A program made the translations under genes and the position numbers. Below are positions 52,271 to 61,020 of a stretch of 64,000 nt of DNA, piece after piece (within the stretch, counting starts at the first letter, position 1; every line of letters starts with the position of its first letter). The notes below the pieces were generated by a model. The model had not been told where the DNA came from and did not search any database. It was given only the letters and a program-made list of their open reading frames with translations. This stretch comes from Aquimarina sp. AU474 (GTDB taxonomy: Bacteria; Bacteroidota; Bacteroidia; Flavobacteriales; Flavobacteriaceae), in NCBI RefSeq assembly GCF_900312815.1, contig NZ_OMPE01000009.1, positions 1-64,000 of the forward strand, given 5' to 3'.

Positions 52271-52984
52271 ATGACTAGTGAACAAAAAGAGATTTCTCCA
52301 TACTTAAGAAAACCAACTAATCAAAGAGGGTTTTTATTTGACCTAATTATTTACATATCGATAATGTTTTTAATACGGGAAATATACTTCCCGAAAGTGG
52401 GTTTTATTGTAAATGGGCTTTTTTGGTCTTTCTCAACATTAATCATAGCTACTTGGAGAATGAGAGTCCGAAATATATCATGGAAAGATATTGGACTACG
52501 TAAGCCTGAGAATATCAAAAGAACCTTATTAATCTCTATCGGTATCTTAGTGGTCACCGTGTTATCAATAATGTTTTTTCATATTATTAAAGACTATCTT
52601 CCTTTTTCTATAATACAAGATAATTACTCTCATAATTCTGCTTCCAAATTCGGAGATTTAAAAGGAAATTGGCTACTCTTTTTCACCATTATACCAGCCG
52701 TATTAGTGGAGTCTATGTTAGAAGAGCTATTAGACAGAGGTTTTTTAATAAATTGGTTAGAACGTCTTTTTTCATCTACAACATTTGCAACAGCAATTGC
52801 CGTTATATTACAAGCAATAATTTTTGGTTTCAGGCATTCTAATGATCTATCCGTAAGATCCATAACAGTAGGGCTTATTGGTCTAGTGATGGGGATAGGA
52901 TATGTGAAATTTGGGCGAAATTTATGGCCATTAATTATCGCACATTGTACCTTAAATACTATGTCAATGATTGATAGAGTTTAA
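52271..52984 (+). CDS. CPBP-family intramembrane metalloprotease
   Basis: A 237-aa polytopic membrane protein with motif 1 EELLDRG (151-157), a His in FGFRHSND and a last His in LIIAHCTLN. The hydrophobic profile (about seven helices) fits the family. The start codon directly abuts an inverted repeat. Substrate unknown. It is the fifth CPBP gene in the window. Confidence 0.9.
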   Translation: MTSEQKEISPYLRKPTNQRGFLFDLIIYISIMFLIREIYFPKVGFIVNGLFWSFSTLIIATWRMRVRNISWKDIGLRKPENIKRTLLISIGILVVTVLSIMFFHIIKDYLPFSIIQDNYSHNSASKFGDLKGNWLLFFTIIPAVLVESMLEELLDRGFLINWLERLFSSTTFATAIAVILQAIIFGFRHSNDLSVRSITVGLIGLVMGIGYVKFGRNLWPLIIAHCTLNTMSMIDRV

Positions 52985-53029
52985 TTACTTTACTAAAATA
53001 AAAATAACACACCAAATACTTACTTTAAA

Positions 53030-53137
53030 GAACGGAGCGAATAAATATGTATAAACTAAATTGAATTTCATAAATTTAAATACCGTTGTTAATCAAAAAA
53101 ATGTGCATGCAAATTCACTACTTTTCATAAATAATAC
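53030..53137 (+). repeat. Decayed attC-like site 33
   Basis: GTATAAACTAAAT (53048-53060), loop TTTCATAAATTTAAAT, and right arm TTCACTACTTTTCATAAATAAT (53113-53134) correspond to the site 18 type. No AAC or GTT cores remain. Confidence 0.55.
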
Positions 53138-53162
53138 TCTTATGAGTAATTAAAATAAACAC

Positions 53163-53966
53163 ATGAAAATATTGACAAAAGGCAAATATTACGGTTCGAT
53201 GAAATCCGAACATAATTTGAATGGGGTTATTCTTTCTGAGTATGATTATCTGATACCCAAAACAGATTGGCATTTTCATGAAAATCCATACCTAATGTAT
53301 CTTTTACAAGGTGATTTGTATGATGTTAATAAGAAACAAAAAACGATTTGCCCACCAGGTAGTTTATTGCTTCATAACTGGCAAGAACCTCATTATAACT
53401 CAAAAGAATCTACTCATGCTAGAGGTTTTCATATTGAATTTGAAAGAGATTGGTTTAAAAACAAGCAACTGGATGTTGCCCTTTGGGAAGGAAGTAAAAT
53501 GATTGAAAACCCCAAGATCCATCACATCCTAGCCAAATTATATTCTGAGTTCAAATTTCAAGATACTTTTTCTGAAGTTTCAATAGATGTATTATTATTT
53601 CAAATATGTGAAAACATTGAATCTGTTCAAACTATTAAAAGTAATAACGCCCCCCCTTGGATAAATTCTTTAAAAGAAATACTTCATCAAGACAATGAAA
53701 ATCTGAGTTTAGAGTACCTTTCTAATCAATTAGATGTACACCCTGCACATATATCTAGGGCAGTTCCTAAATATTTGTCGACTACATTAGGAGATTATAT
53801 TCGTCAACAAAAAATTAAAAAGGCAATTCATTTAATTATAAACTCGAATCAATCATTTCTCGATATTACTTTTAATTGCGGATTTTCTGATCAAAGTCAC
53901 TTTATACGAACTTTCAAAACATATATGGGAATAACACCAAAGCAGTATAGAAATAAAATTATTTGA
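53163..53966 (+). CDS. AraC-family regulator with cupin-like sensor
   Basis: A 267-aa soluble regulator with an N-terminal cupin-like ligand-binding domain (about 25-100; DWHFHENPYLMYLLQGDLYDV, PGSLLLHNWQEPHYN) and a C-terminal AraC domain (about 165-265; FLDITFNCGFSDQSHFIRTFKTYMGITPKQYR). It likely senses a small molecule. The serine hydrolase gene follows 72 nt downstream and is a plausible target. Confidence 0.9.
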   Translation: MKILTKGKYYGSMKSEHNLNGVILSEYDYLIPKTDWHFHENPYLMYLLQGDLYDVNKKQKTICPPGSLLLHNWQEPHYNSKESTHARGFHIEFERDWFKNKQLDVALWEGSKMIENPKIHHILAKLYSEFKFQDTFSEVSIDVLLFQICENIESVQTIKSNNAPPWINSLKEILHQDNENLSLEYLSNQLDVHPAHISRAVPKYLSTTLGDYIRQQKIKKAIHLIINSNQSFLDITFNCGFSDQSHFIRTFKTYMGITPKQYRNKII

Positions 53967-54038
53967 TGTTAATTTCTTTCTATTTTTTTATTGTTGGATT
54001 CTCTAGGTTTGAATACATAAACTATTAAATATTTTTCG

Positions 54039-55118
54039 ATGAAATATTATCTATTAATTATCTCTTGTATTTTTTATTCATTACAATTAAGTGCTCAACT
54101 CAATTTTTCAGAAGTAAATCAATTTCAAAGTTCTTTATTAAAATCGATGGATAGTATTGTTTCTTCGGGAAAATATGAACAAATTACTAGCATCCTGATT
54201 GCTAAAAATGGCACAGTACTTTTTGAAAAATACTACAACAATAATAACATTAACTCCAAACACAACACCCGTTCTACCACTAAAACCATGGCGACTTTGT
54301 TAACGGGAATTGCGATAAAAAAAGGATTTGTGAAATCCGAAAAAGATAAAATATTTAAGTATCTACAATATAAAATCCCTGTAAAAAATCCTGACAAAAG
54401 AAAAGAAGAGATTAGTATAGAAGATTTACTTACAATGAGCTCTGTATTGGAGTGCAATGATAACAATCGTTATTCTAGGGGTAATGAAGAACGCATGTAC
54501 AGTATCGAAGATTGGACCAAGTTTTATTTGGATCTCCCCATTCGTTCTTACCCTTGGGAACCTAAACCAGAGGATCAACCTTATGGTCGTGCTTTTAGTT
54601 ATTGTACCGCAGGGGCTTCAGCTATGGCAGAAATTTTACAATCGGCAATTAAAGGTGATCTCGTTGAATTTGCAAAAACACACCTTTTTAAACCTCTCGA
54701 AATCGAAGATTACACATTGCATTATACACCTCATAATATATTAAATACTGCTGGTGGAAGTGAATATAGAAGTAGAGATTTACTAAAATTAGGGCAATTA
54801 TGTTTAAATAATGGAATCTGGAATAAACAACAAATAATCCCTAAATCTTGGCTATCTAAGGCAACAACTCCAAAAGCTAATGCTAGAGAAGGTGTTAATT
54901 ATGGGTATTTATTTTGGCTTAAAAGTTTTGGAAGCAAAAAAAAGTATAAGTCGTACTATATGTCAGGAAATGGAGGACAAAAAGTTGTTGTTGTTTCTGA
55001 TCTAGGTTTGGCTGCAGTAATAACAACTACTAATTATAACAATCGTAATGCACATCCTTATACTGATGAAATTATGAATCAATATATTGTTCCGGCTATT
55101 GAAAAATCTAAGAAATAA
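54039..55118 (+). CDS. Serine hydrolase, beta-lactamase class C type
   Basis: A 359-aa secreted protein (signal peptide residues 1-20, ending SAQ). SxxK is STTK at 79-82, the second Tyr motif is in FSYCTAGAS, and the third region reads SGNGGQKVVVV. The catalytic half is similar to that of 36662 but without its N-terminal domain. Probably periplasmic; may act on beta-lactams, esters or peptidoglycan. Downstream is a truncated site. Confidence 0.88.
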   Translation: MKYYLLIISCIFYSLQLSAQLNFSEVNQFQSSLLKSMDSIVSSGKYEQITSILIAKNGTVLFEKYYNNNNINSKHNTRSTTKTMATLLTGIAIKKGFVKSEKDKIFKYLQYKIPVKNPDKRKEEISIEDLLTMSSVLECNDNNRYSRGNEERMYSIEDWTKFYLDLPIRSYPWEPKPEDQPYGRAFSYCTAGASAMAEILQSAIKGDLVEFAKTHLFKPLEIEDYTLHYTPHNILNTAGGSEYRSRDLLKLGQLCLNNGIWNKQQIIPKSWLSKATTPKANAREGVNYGYLFWLKSFGSKKKYKSYYMSGNGGQKVVVVSDLGLAAVITTTNYNNRNAHPYTDEIMNQYIVPAIEKSKK

Positions 55119-55127
55119 AAAAAAACT

Positions 55128-55152
55128 TTCTTCAACAACGTATCTAAAAAAT
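55128..55152 (+). repeat. attC-like left arm only (site 34)
   Basis: CTTCAACAACGTATCTAAAAAATA is the left arm of the ATAAAAAATAG type. The VOC gene starts 2 nt later, so the rest of the site has been deleted and two cassettes are fused. Confidence 0.65.
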
Positions 55153-55153
55153 A

Positions 55154-55570
55154 ATGAAACAAAAAATAGCACATATTGCGTTAGTGGTTAAAGAATATGA
55201 TGAAGCTATCGATTTTTATATTAATAAACTGGATTTTATACTTCTTGAAGATACCAAAATTGACATCAATAAACGATGGGTAATGGTTGCTCCCCCAGGA
55301 GCAAAAGAATGTAGTTTACTACTTGCAAAAGCAGCTAATAATGAGCAGTCCAAAAGTATAGGGAATCAAACTGGAGGCAGGGTGTTTTTATTTCTTTATA
55401 CTGATGATTTTTGGAGAGATTACCATAAAATGATTGATAGAAAAATAAATTTTGTGAGGCCTCCTACAGAATATGAATACGGCATGGTGGCTGTATTTGA
55501 AGATTTGTACGGAAACATGTGGGATTTGATTGAGCCAAAAGAAAATAACAAAGGACTGATAAAAGAATAA
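55154..55570 (+). CDS. VOC-domain protein
   Basis: A 138-aa VOC protein: KIAHIALVVKEYDEAIDFYINKLDF, then KRWVMVAPPGAKECSLLLAKA and VAVFEDLYGNMWDLIEPKEN. The pattern matches glyoxalase/bleomycin-resistance-type proteins with a full metal site (His near the start, Glu near the end). The ATG lies 2 nt after a half site; it must be expressed from upstream. Confidence 0.88.
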   Translation: MKQKIAHIALVVKEYDEAIDFYINKLDFILLEDTKIDINKRWVMVAPPGAKECSLLLAKAANNEQSKSIGNQTGGRVFLFLYTDDFWRDYHKMIDRKINFVRPPTEYEYGMVAVFEDLYGNMWDLIEPKENNKGLIKE

Positions 55571-55606
55571 ACAGGTAACACCACATATAAAACTATCTTT
55601 ACCTGT
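55570..55606 (+). terminator. Hairpin with attC-like left end (site 35)
   Basis: ACAGGTA pairs with TACCTGT around about 22 bases. The left part, GGTAACACCACATATAAAAC, also resembles a site left arm, but no right arm is present before the DinB gene. It may now act as a weak terminator. Confidence 0.45.
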
Positions 55607-55659
55607 AATATTACACTTCTCTTCATTAAGATTATGGTACATCTAAAAACTCATTACCA

Positions 55660-56184
55660 ATGAAATTCAACTTAAATAAATCAATTGAAATATTAGAACG
55701 AACACCAATCACTTTAGAATCTATGTTACGTGATTTATCAAGTGACTGGGTAAAATCAAATGAAGGTGAAAATACATGGAGTCCTTATGATATTTTAGGA
55801 CATCTAATATTTGGAGAAAAAACAGATTGGATGGTTAGAGCAACAATAATTCTGAATCAATCTGAAGATAGGATGTTCCAACCATTTGATCGATTCGCTC
55901 AATTAAAAGAAAAACAAGATAAAACGATTGTAGATTTAATTACCGAATTTAAAAAATTAAGAAAAAATAACCTTATCGAGCTAAAATCTCTAAATCTTAC
56001 CCACGAAGATTTTGAACGTAAAGGAATACATCCCGAATTAGGTGAAGTAACACTTGAACAATTAATATCAACTTGGGTTGTACACGACTTGGGGCACATA
56101 GCTCAAATTTCAAGAGTTATGGCTAAGCAGTATAAGACTAATGTTGGGCCTTGGGAAGCATATCTAGGAATATTACACAAATAA
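55660..56184 (+). CDS. DinB-family protein
   Basis: A 174-aa DinB/YfiT-like four-helix protein: WSPYDILGHLIFGEKTDWM for the first metal His and TWVVHDLGHIAQISRVMAKQY for the other two. The N-terminal LNKSIEILERTPITLESMLRDL helix is typical. The third DinB gene of the window. Thiol-linked detoxification is inferred from the family. Confidence 0.9.
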   Translation: MKFNLNKSIEILERTPITLESMLRDLSSDWVKSNEGENTWSPYDILGHLIFGEKTDWMVRATIILNQSEDRMFQPFDRFAQLKEKQDKTIVDLITEFKKLRKNNLIELKSLNLTHEDFERKGIHPELGEVTLEQLISTWVVHDLGHIAQISRVMAKQYKTNVGPWEAYLGILHK

Positions 56185-56195
56185 AAAAAACCAAA

Positions 56196-56332
56196 AACAA
56201 TTAATTCTCATAAAATTAGACAACCTCGTATTCCCAAAGGAAAACTTAAAGATTTTTCTAAGGTTAGATTTCCTTTTCCTATTTTAGTTGCTCAAACCAA
56301 GCGACTAATCATGTAGCAAAGGTTAACACTCA
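56196..56332 (+). repeat. attC-like site 36 (long type, left arm decayed)
   Basis: Right arm GCGACTAATCATGTAGCAAAGGTTAACACTC (in pieces) keeps the core GTTAACACTC. Left arm AACAATTAATTCTC is degenerate. It is the last recognisable site of the array. Confidence 0.7.
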
Positions 56333-56350
56333 TTATGATCCACATACCCA

Positions 56351-57127
56351 ATGATAAAAATCTTTAGGAAAATTAGGCAAAACGCATTAGCAAAGAATAA
56401 GTTTAGTAAATACATTTTTTATGCCGTTGGGGAGATTGTTCTTGTCGTTATTGGTATTTTAATAGCGCTTCAGCTAAACAGCCAAAAAGCAAAAGCCGAT
56501 CAGAATCAAAAGCAACGCAATTATCTAGCCTTAATTAAAGGAGAAATGAAAAACAATCTCGTTGCATTATCAAATGAAAAAAAAGACCTAGGAACCATCA
56601 TTGCCGATACCCGAACAATCCTAAATCTTATGGATTCAGATTCGGCGATTGTTGCACTCGATGAGAGTAAGTTATCTGATCTCCTATTCATGCCAATCAC
56701 AAGAGCCATAAGCATGAACTATGAGAATGGCGCCTTTATAGAGCTCATATCCTCTGGTGGTTTAAAAGATATTCAAAATGATAGTATTCGTGGTGTTTTG
56801 AGATCATGGGAAAGTAAATTAACTACCGTACAAGATCAAGAAAGGGCGGTTAAAAAATCACTTAATAAAACAATCAATCACATACAAGCTGATGGATACT
56901 ATAAAGTAGTATTTGATGATATCGGTTTATCTGAGGAATTAGGGGTTAATAACTCATCAAGAACATCATCAAATAAACACTTATTAAAATCTAAAAAATT
57001 AGAGAACATCTTGTTAAATTATCTAGGTGTAGCCGATCAACTTTATGAAAAAACCTACCCTAATTTTGAGAGTGATATGAATTCTCTGATTAAATTGATA
57101 AATCAAGAATTGAATGATAAAGAATAG
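56351..57127 (+). CDS. DUF6090-type membrane protein
   Basis: A 258-aa protein with the hallmark N-terminus of DUF6090: a basic start, then KYIFYAVGEIVLVVIGILIALQLNSQKAK containing the single membrane helix (about 24-43), followed by a helical region. Family function unknown; very common in Flavobacteriaceae. It follows site 36, but no site follows it, so its end is not a recognisable cassette end. Confidence 0.87.
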   Translation: MIKIFRKIRQNALAKNKFSKYIFYAVGEIVLVVIGILIALQLNSQKAKADQNQKQRNYLALIKGEMKNNLVALSNEKKDLGTIIADTRTILNLMDSDSAIVALDESKLSDLLFMPITRAISMNYENGAFIELISSGGLKDIQNDSIRGVLRSWESKLTTVQDQERAVKKSLNKTINHIQADGYYKVVFDDIGLSEELGVNNSSRTSSNKHLLKSKKLENILLNYLGVADQLYEKTYPNFESDMNSLIKLINQELNDKE

Positions 57128-57240
57128 TAAATACTATACTTTTGTACGTAGTAATGAATAGCCAAAGTATAAGGCTTAATAACGTTTAATAATATAAACA
57201 TTTTTGAACTTAAATATAGAATGCCCTTATTTAAATGTGT

Positions 57241-58092
57241 ATGATAAAACTTGAAGAAATAACAACAATTCCTACTTTTTCAAATCAGTTGGATAATAAG
57301 ATGTTGTATTCGAATCATTCAAATGATATTTCTATATCATATACATCAACGTATACATTAAAATATGTTATTGAGGGAACAAAAAGCTATCACTACAACA
57401 ATCAAGATATTGAGGTCTCAAAAAATCAATATTTAATTTTAAATAATGACAGTAAAATTACTACAGAAGCAAAAAAAGGAACAAAAGGACTATCCTTCTT
57501 CCTGTCTCCCAAATTAATTAATGAAATTAATAGCTATCATACCAACGGCAATTCTTCTTTTAAATTTATTGAAGTAACTCAAAAAAAATCAAATAATAAA
57601 ATACATAATTTACTACATAAAATTGCTTACCTATATGAGCATGACCAACTTATTTTCAAACAACAAATCGATAATTTGTTCATTCAGATTTCTGAACTAA
57701 TTGTTCAAGAACAAACAAATATCGATGCCAATTTTAAAAAACTAAAAGTAGTCAAACATAATACCAAAAAAGAGCTATATAAATTAGTAACAGAAGCTAA
57801 AGAATATATAAATGACAACCTTAATGAAGATATTTCTCTTGATATAATTAGTAGAGATATTGGGATTAGCAAATATTATTTACATCGACTATTTACTGAA
57901 ATTAATGGGAAAACTCCTCTAAGTTATCTTACAACTGTGCGCTTAGAAAAAGCAATAACAAAACTTCGATATTCGAAAAATTCTATTTTTGATATTGCTA
58001 TTGCTTGTGGTTTTGATAACGTTTCTTACTTCTCGAATATATTTAAAAGACATACAGGATTTTCTCCTACTCAATTCAGAAAAAATTTATAA
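57241..58092 (+). CDS. AraC-family regulator
   Basis: A 283-aa soluble regulator with an N-terminal sensor domain (LKYVIEGTKSYHYNNQDIEVSKNQYLILNND) and a C-terminal AraC domain (about 185-283; FDIAIACGFDNVSYFSNIFKRHTGFSPTQFR). ATG 57235 is an alternative start two codons earlier. The phosphoesterase gene starts about 70 nt downstream and could be its target. No cassette sites surround it. Confidence 0.88.
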   Translation: MIKLEEITTIPTFSNQLDNKMLYSNHSNDISISYTSTYTLKYVIEGTKSYHYNNQDIEVSKNQYLILNNDSKITTEAKKGTKGLSFFLSPKLINEINSYHTNGNSSFKFIEVTQKKSNNKIHNLLHKIAYLYEHDQLIFKQQIDNLFIQISELIVQEQTNIDANFKKLKVVKHNTKKELYKLVTEAKEYINDNLNEDISLDIISRDIGISKYYLHRLFTEINGKTPLSYLTTVRLEKAITKLRYSKNSIFDIAIACGFDNVSYFSNIFKRHTGFSPTQFRKNL

Positions 58093-58161
58093 AATCCGCA
58101 AGATTTTGTAAATCCATCATAAAACTCAACATTATTTTTGTTCTTGATAGAATCAAAATAA

Positions 58162-58884
58162 ATGATTGAAACAATAGCTCATATTACAGACTTACATTTG
58201 GATGAATCGTATCCTTTTAACAATTCTGTTTCTGCAAGAAAACGATTTGACCTTATTTTAAAAGATATTGAAGCCAAAAACATAACTCAAATTATATGCA
58301 CTGGAGATATTGGAGAAAATAAAGGGGTTCAATATTTTTTCAAAAAACTTAAAACAAAAACTTTATCCCTTGCACTAGGTAATCATGACAAGTTTATTGA
58401 AATTTTAAAATATTACAATCACGGAGCGGATTATCATTCACAAAAAATCTATAATAGCGTTCTAAAAAAGCACCATAAATTCATTTTCTTAGATTCTTCT
58501 GAAGGGATCATTGACAATCGGCAGTTAATTTGGCTAAAAAAAGAACTCAAATACCCTAAACCTATACTTATTTTTATTCATCATCCTATCCTTGGTCTTA
58601 ATTTAAAAGTTGATGAAATCGGTAAGCTTAAGAACAGAGATAAAGTACTCTCAATGTTAACAAAAACTACAAATAAGATAACAATTTATTGTGGCCACTA
58701 TCACACAGAAAGTTCTTTAATTCATAAGAATATAACTCAACATATTACTCCGGCTATTGCGTTTCAAGTTAAAAAAAGTTCTAAAAAAATAGAAATAGAA
58801 ACTACTACTTCGGGTTACAGAATTATCCAAATAAATAAACAAGATATATCATCAAAAATTCAACTACTTCGCAATGCAGACTAA
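58162..58884 (+). CDS. Calcineurin-like metallophosphoesterase
   Basis: A 240-aa cytoplasmic metallophosphoesterase with the full motif set: DLHLDE (Asp10, His12), GDIG (about 48-51), GNHD (73-76), FIHHP and GHYHTE. The size fits the cAMP phosphodiesterase (CpdA/Icc) or related class; the substrate is not certain. Its end overlaps the next small gene by 11 bp. Confidence 0.9.
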   Translation: MIETIAHITDLHLDESYPFNNSVSARKRFDLILKDIEAKNITQIICTGDIGENKGVQYFFKKLKTKTLSLALGNHDKFIEILKYYNHGADYHSQKIYNSVLKKHHKFIFLDSSEGIIDNRQLIWLKKELKYPKPILIFIHHPILGLNLKVDEIGKLKNRDKVLSMLTKTTNKITIYCGHYHTESSLIHKNITQHITPAIAFQVKKSSKKIEIETTTSGYRIIQINKQDISSKIQLLRNAD

Positions 58885-59083
58885 AAAACAATCGTTGCTA
58901 GAAAGTTTGGCTAATGTGAGCATTGGTTTTTTTATTACTATGATTTCATTACACATCATATTTCCGATATTAGGTATAGAAAATCACTCTGGAAAAAATA
59001 TAGTAATAACATTATACTTAACCGCTTTGAGTATTTTGAGAAATTATGTCCTAAGACGATACTTTAACAGGAAACAAAGGTGA
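58874..59083 (+). CDS. Small membrane protein, DUF7220-like
   Basis: A 69-aa protein with two membrane segments: SLLESLANVSIGFFITMISLHIIFP and the following NIVITLYLTALSILRNYVLRRYFN. The overall pattern matches the DUF7220 group of small membrane proteins. The 11-bp overlap with the phosphoesterase gene indicates translational coupling. Function unknown. Confidence 0.75.
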   Translation: MQTKKQSLLESLANVSIGFFITMISLHIIFPILGIENHSGKNIVITLYLTALSILRNYVLRRYFNRKQR

Positions 59084-59137
59084 AATTAGAATCTAAACAA
59101 CATAGTATTAAAATACCTCATCTATAATCTATAAAAA

Positions 59138-60931
59138 TTAGTCATCACCTTGACCGGTTATATATCCTCTAGCAATTAGATACTTATCTCTAATAACATT
59201 CAACTTTTCACGAGCGTTTTTATCCCTAAAAAAATGTCCAACTCCCTCAAAAACTTGAAATTGAAAATCGTTCTTATGGGTTTCCATGGACGTCTTAAAT
59301 TGAAAAAATTCATAAATGGGAGCCAAATAATCTTCTGTAGTATGAAATGAAAGAAAAGGCGGTAAACCTGTTTTTACATTTTGAAGTAACGATATAGATG
59401 TAGCATGCCCTCTAGAAACCCCATCAAACCAACCATCTCCTTTGGTCAAATCATAACTAGAGGATTGAGTAATCACTAGATTTGGTATAGAACTGAAATC
59501 TTTGTTATCTTCTGAAACGAAATCATTAATTATTGCAGTCGAAGCTGCCAAATGAGCCCCTGCCGAAAAACCTGCTGCCACAATTTTATCCGGATTTATG
59601 CCTAATACCGAAGCCTGTGATCTCACCCATCGTATTGCCGATTTTGCATCTTCTAAACTTTTCTGAATATCGTTTCCATAAACATCAATTAACCTGTACT
59701 CAAATGAAATAGCAACCATCCCTTTCTCAGACATTCTTTTACAAGTGTTATATCCAGATTCTGCCATACCCAAACTCCAACCCCCTCCGTGAAAATAAAT
59801 ATAAACAGGACTAGCATTATCTTTTTGATGTTCTTTTGGATAGAAAATATGAGCGTCAAGATTAGTATCATTCACTTGTTTATATTTTCTAATATCGTTA
59901 GGTTCCTTCCTTAGTTCACTTGATTTCTGATACTGTTTTTTGATTTTTGATACTAATTTTATGTTCTTGTTAGATTTTTCAAGATCGTCCAAAATACCTT
60001 TCCAATGTTTAGAGCTATAGTTTATAGCACATATTTTAAAATGTTGTTCAAACAAATAGTCCTTAATCTCATCATTTACTGAAAGGTTTTTAATTGTGTA
60101 ATAACGTGCACGTATTTTTTCTGTTGGCAAATTATCATACCTTCTTTCTTTTAAATCGCCCGCAGACATCACCTCAACATATTTATCGAGATAAGTAACA
60201 TACTTTTCATCGTTTAGAAACTGAAACTTATTCAACCCTTCAGACATTTCATTAAGGTAGTTCTTAGGTAAATTAGCCTTTTTACCGGTTACAATTTCAT
60301 GACCCGATGGATACAGAAGTTGATAATATTTATAGAGGTAATTAATGTTAGCCATACAACGTTCTTTAAACTCTGAAGGAACATTTTCATAACCATTAAT
60401 GAACGTATGATACTGTCTTATATTAGATTCTTTTAAAGAATCCAATTGCTTTCTAAAATTAATTTCATCCAAGGCATATATACTAGCCAGGTTTTCTTGA
60501 ACATAATGTTCTGATATATCCAATTCTTCCTTTTGTTGTAGAAAATAGTTGTTCAAATGAGCATTAGAGCCATTTATACGTATTACAGAATCTAGGGTTA
60601 CTGATATACTATCATTGGGGCTTAAATAAAGTGGTATTGTTCTATCCCCAAATATTATCCTTTGAAAGTTAGGTTTATCGACCTCTATTTCAAATCTAAA
60701 ATCCCCTTCTTTATCAATGATCGTAGCAATCCCTGAAGTATCGGTGGCCACGGACCATTCGTTTTGTATTGGGATTGGCTTATTTGTCAATCGAATTTTG
60801 TTGTAATGCGATGAACTCACATTACCGGTAATAATCACTCTGTTTTCTTTTGTTGTTGTTGATTCGTAACAACCAGAAACAAATACTAAGAGTACTAGAA
60901 CTAATCCTTTAATTATTATTCTGTTCGTCAT
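59138..60931 (-). CDS. Alpha/beta hydrolase lipoprotein with N-terminal domain
   Basis: A 597-aa lipoprotein (lipobox VSGC, Cys21). Residues 25-330 contain a beta-sandwich resembling DUF4369 (VIITGNVSSSHYNKIRL, DPS-type strands) and a helical segment. Residues 365-590 form an alpha/beta hydrolase of the acetyl-esterase type: YFHGGGWSLG (oxyanion), AAGFSAGAHLAAS (nucleophile Ser), HTTEDYLAPI (Asp) and VGHFF (His). It probably hydrolyses an ester or acts on peptides at the cell envelope. First minus-strand gene after the array. Confidence 0.85.
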   Translation of the reverse strand: MTNRIIIKGLVLVLLVFVSGCYESTTTKENRVIITGNVSSSHYNKIRLTNKPIPIQNEWSVATDTSGIATIIDKEGDFRFEIEVDKPNFQRIIFGDRTIPLYLSPNDSISVTLDSVIRINGSNAHLNNYFLQQKEELDISEHYVQENLASIYALDEINFRKQLDSLKESNIRQYHTFINGYENVPSEFKERCMANINYLYKYYQLLYPSGHEIVTGKKANLPKNYLNEMSEGLNKFQFLNDEKYVTYLDKYVEVMSAGDLKERRYDNLPTEKIRARYYTIKNLSVNDEIKDYLFEQHFKICAINYSSKHWKGILDDLEKSNKNIKLVSKIKKQYQKSSELRKEPNDIRKYKQVNDTNLDAHIFYPKEHQKDNASPVYIYFHGGGWSLGMAESGYNTCKRMSEKGMVAISFEYRLIDVYGNDIQKSLEDAKSAIRWVRSQASVLGINPDKIVAAGFSAGAHLAASTAIINDFVSEDNKDFSSIPNLVITQSSSYDLTKGDGWFDGVSRGHATSISLLQNVKTGLPPFLSFHTTEDYLAPIYEFFQFKTSMETHKNDFQFQVFEGVGHFFRDKNAREKLNVIRDKYLIARGYITGQGDD

Positions 60932-61020
60932 AACATAAACTTGATTGATGTACTATCTTTTTTGGAGAAACAAAAAAAAGAGAAATCCATAAACCAATCG
61001 CTCCAATTTATAATATGACA

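Noticed and set aside
1745..56332. The inverted repeats as ordinary transcription terminators or REP elements
   Set aside because: Most lack T runs, they share GTT/AAC cores in one orientation, and the bases outside the core match across the enclosed gene rather than within the hairpin.
1745..56332. Retron or group II intron origin for the repeats
   Set aside because: No reverse transcriptase gene and no msr/msd or domain V-like structure was found in the window.
1745..56332. Insertion sequences or a transposon carrying these genes
   Set aside because: No transposase-like protein, terminal repeats of a composite element or target-site duplications were seen.
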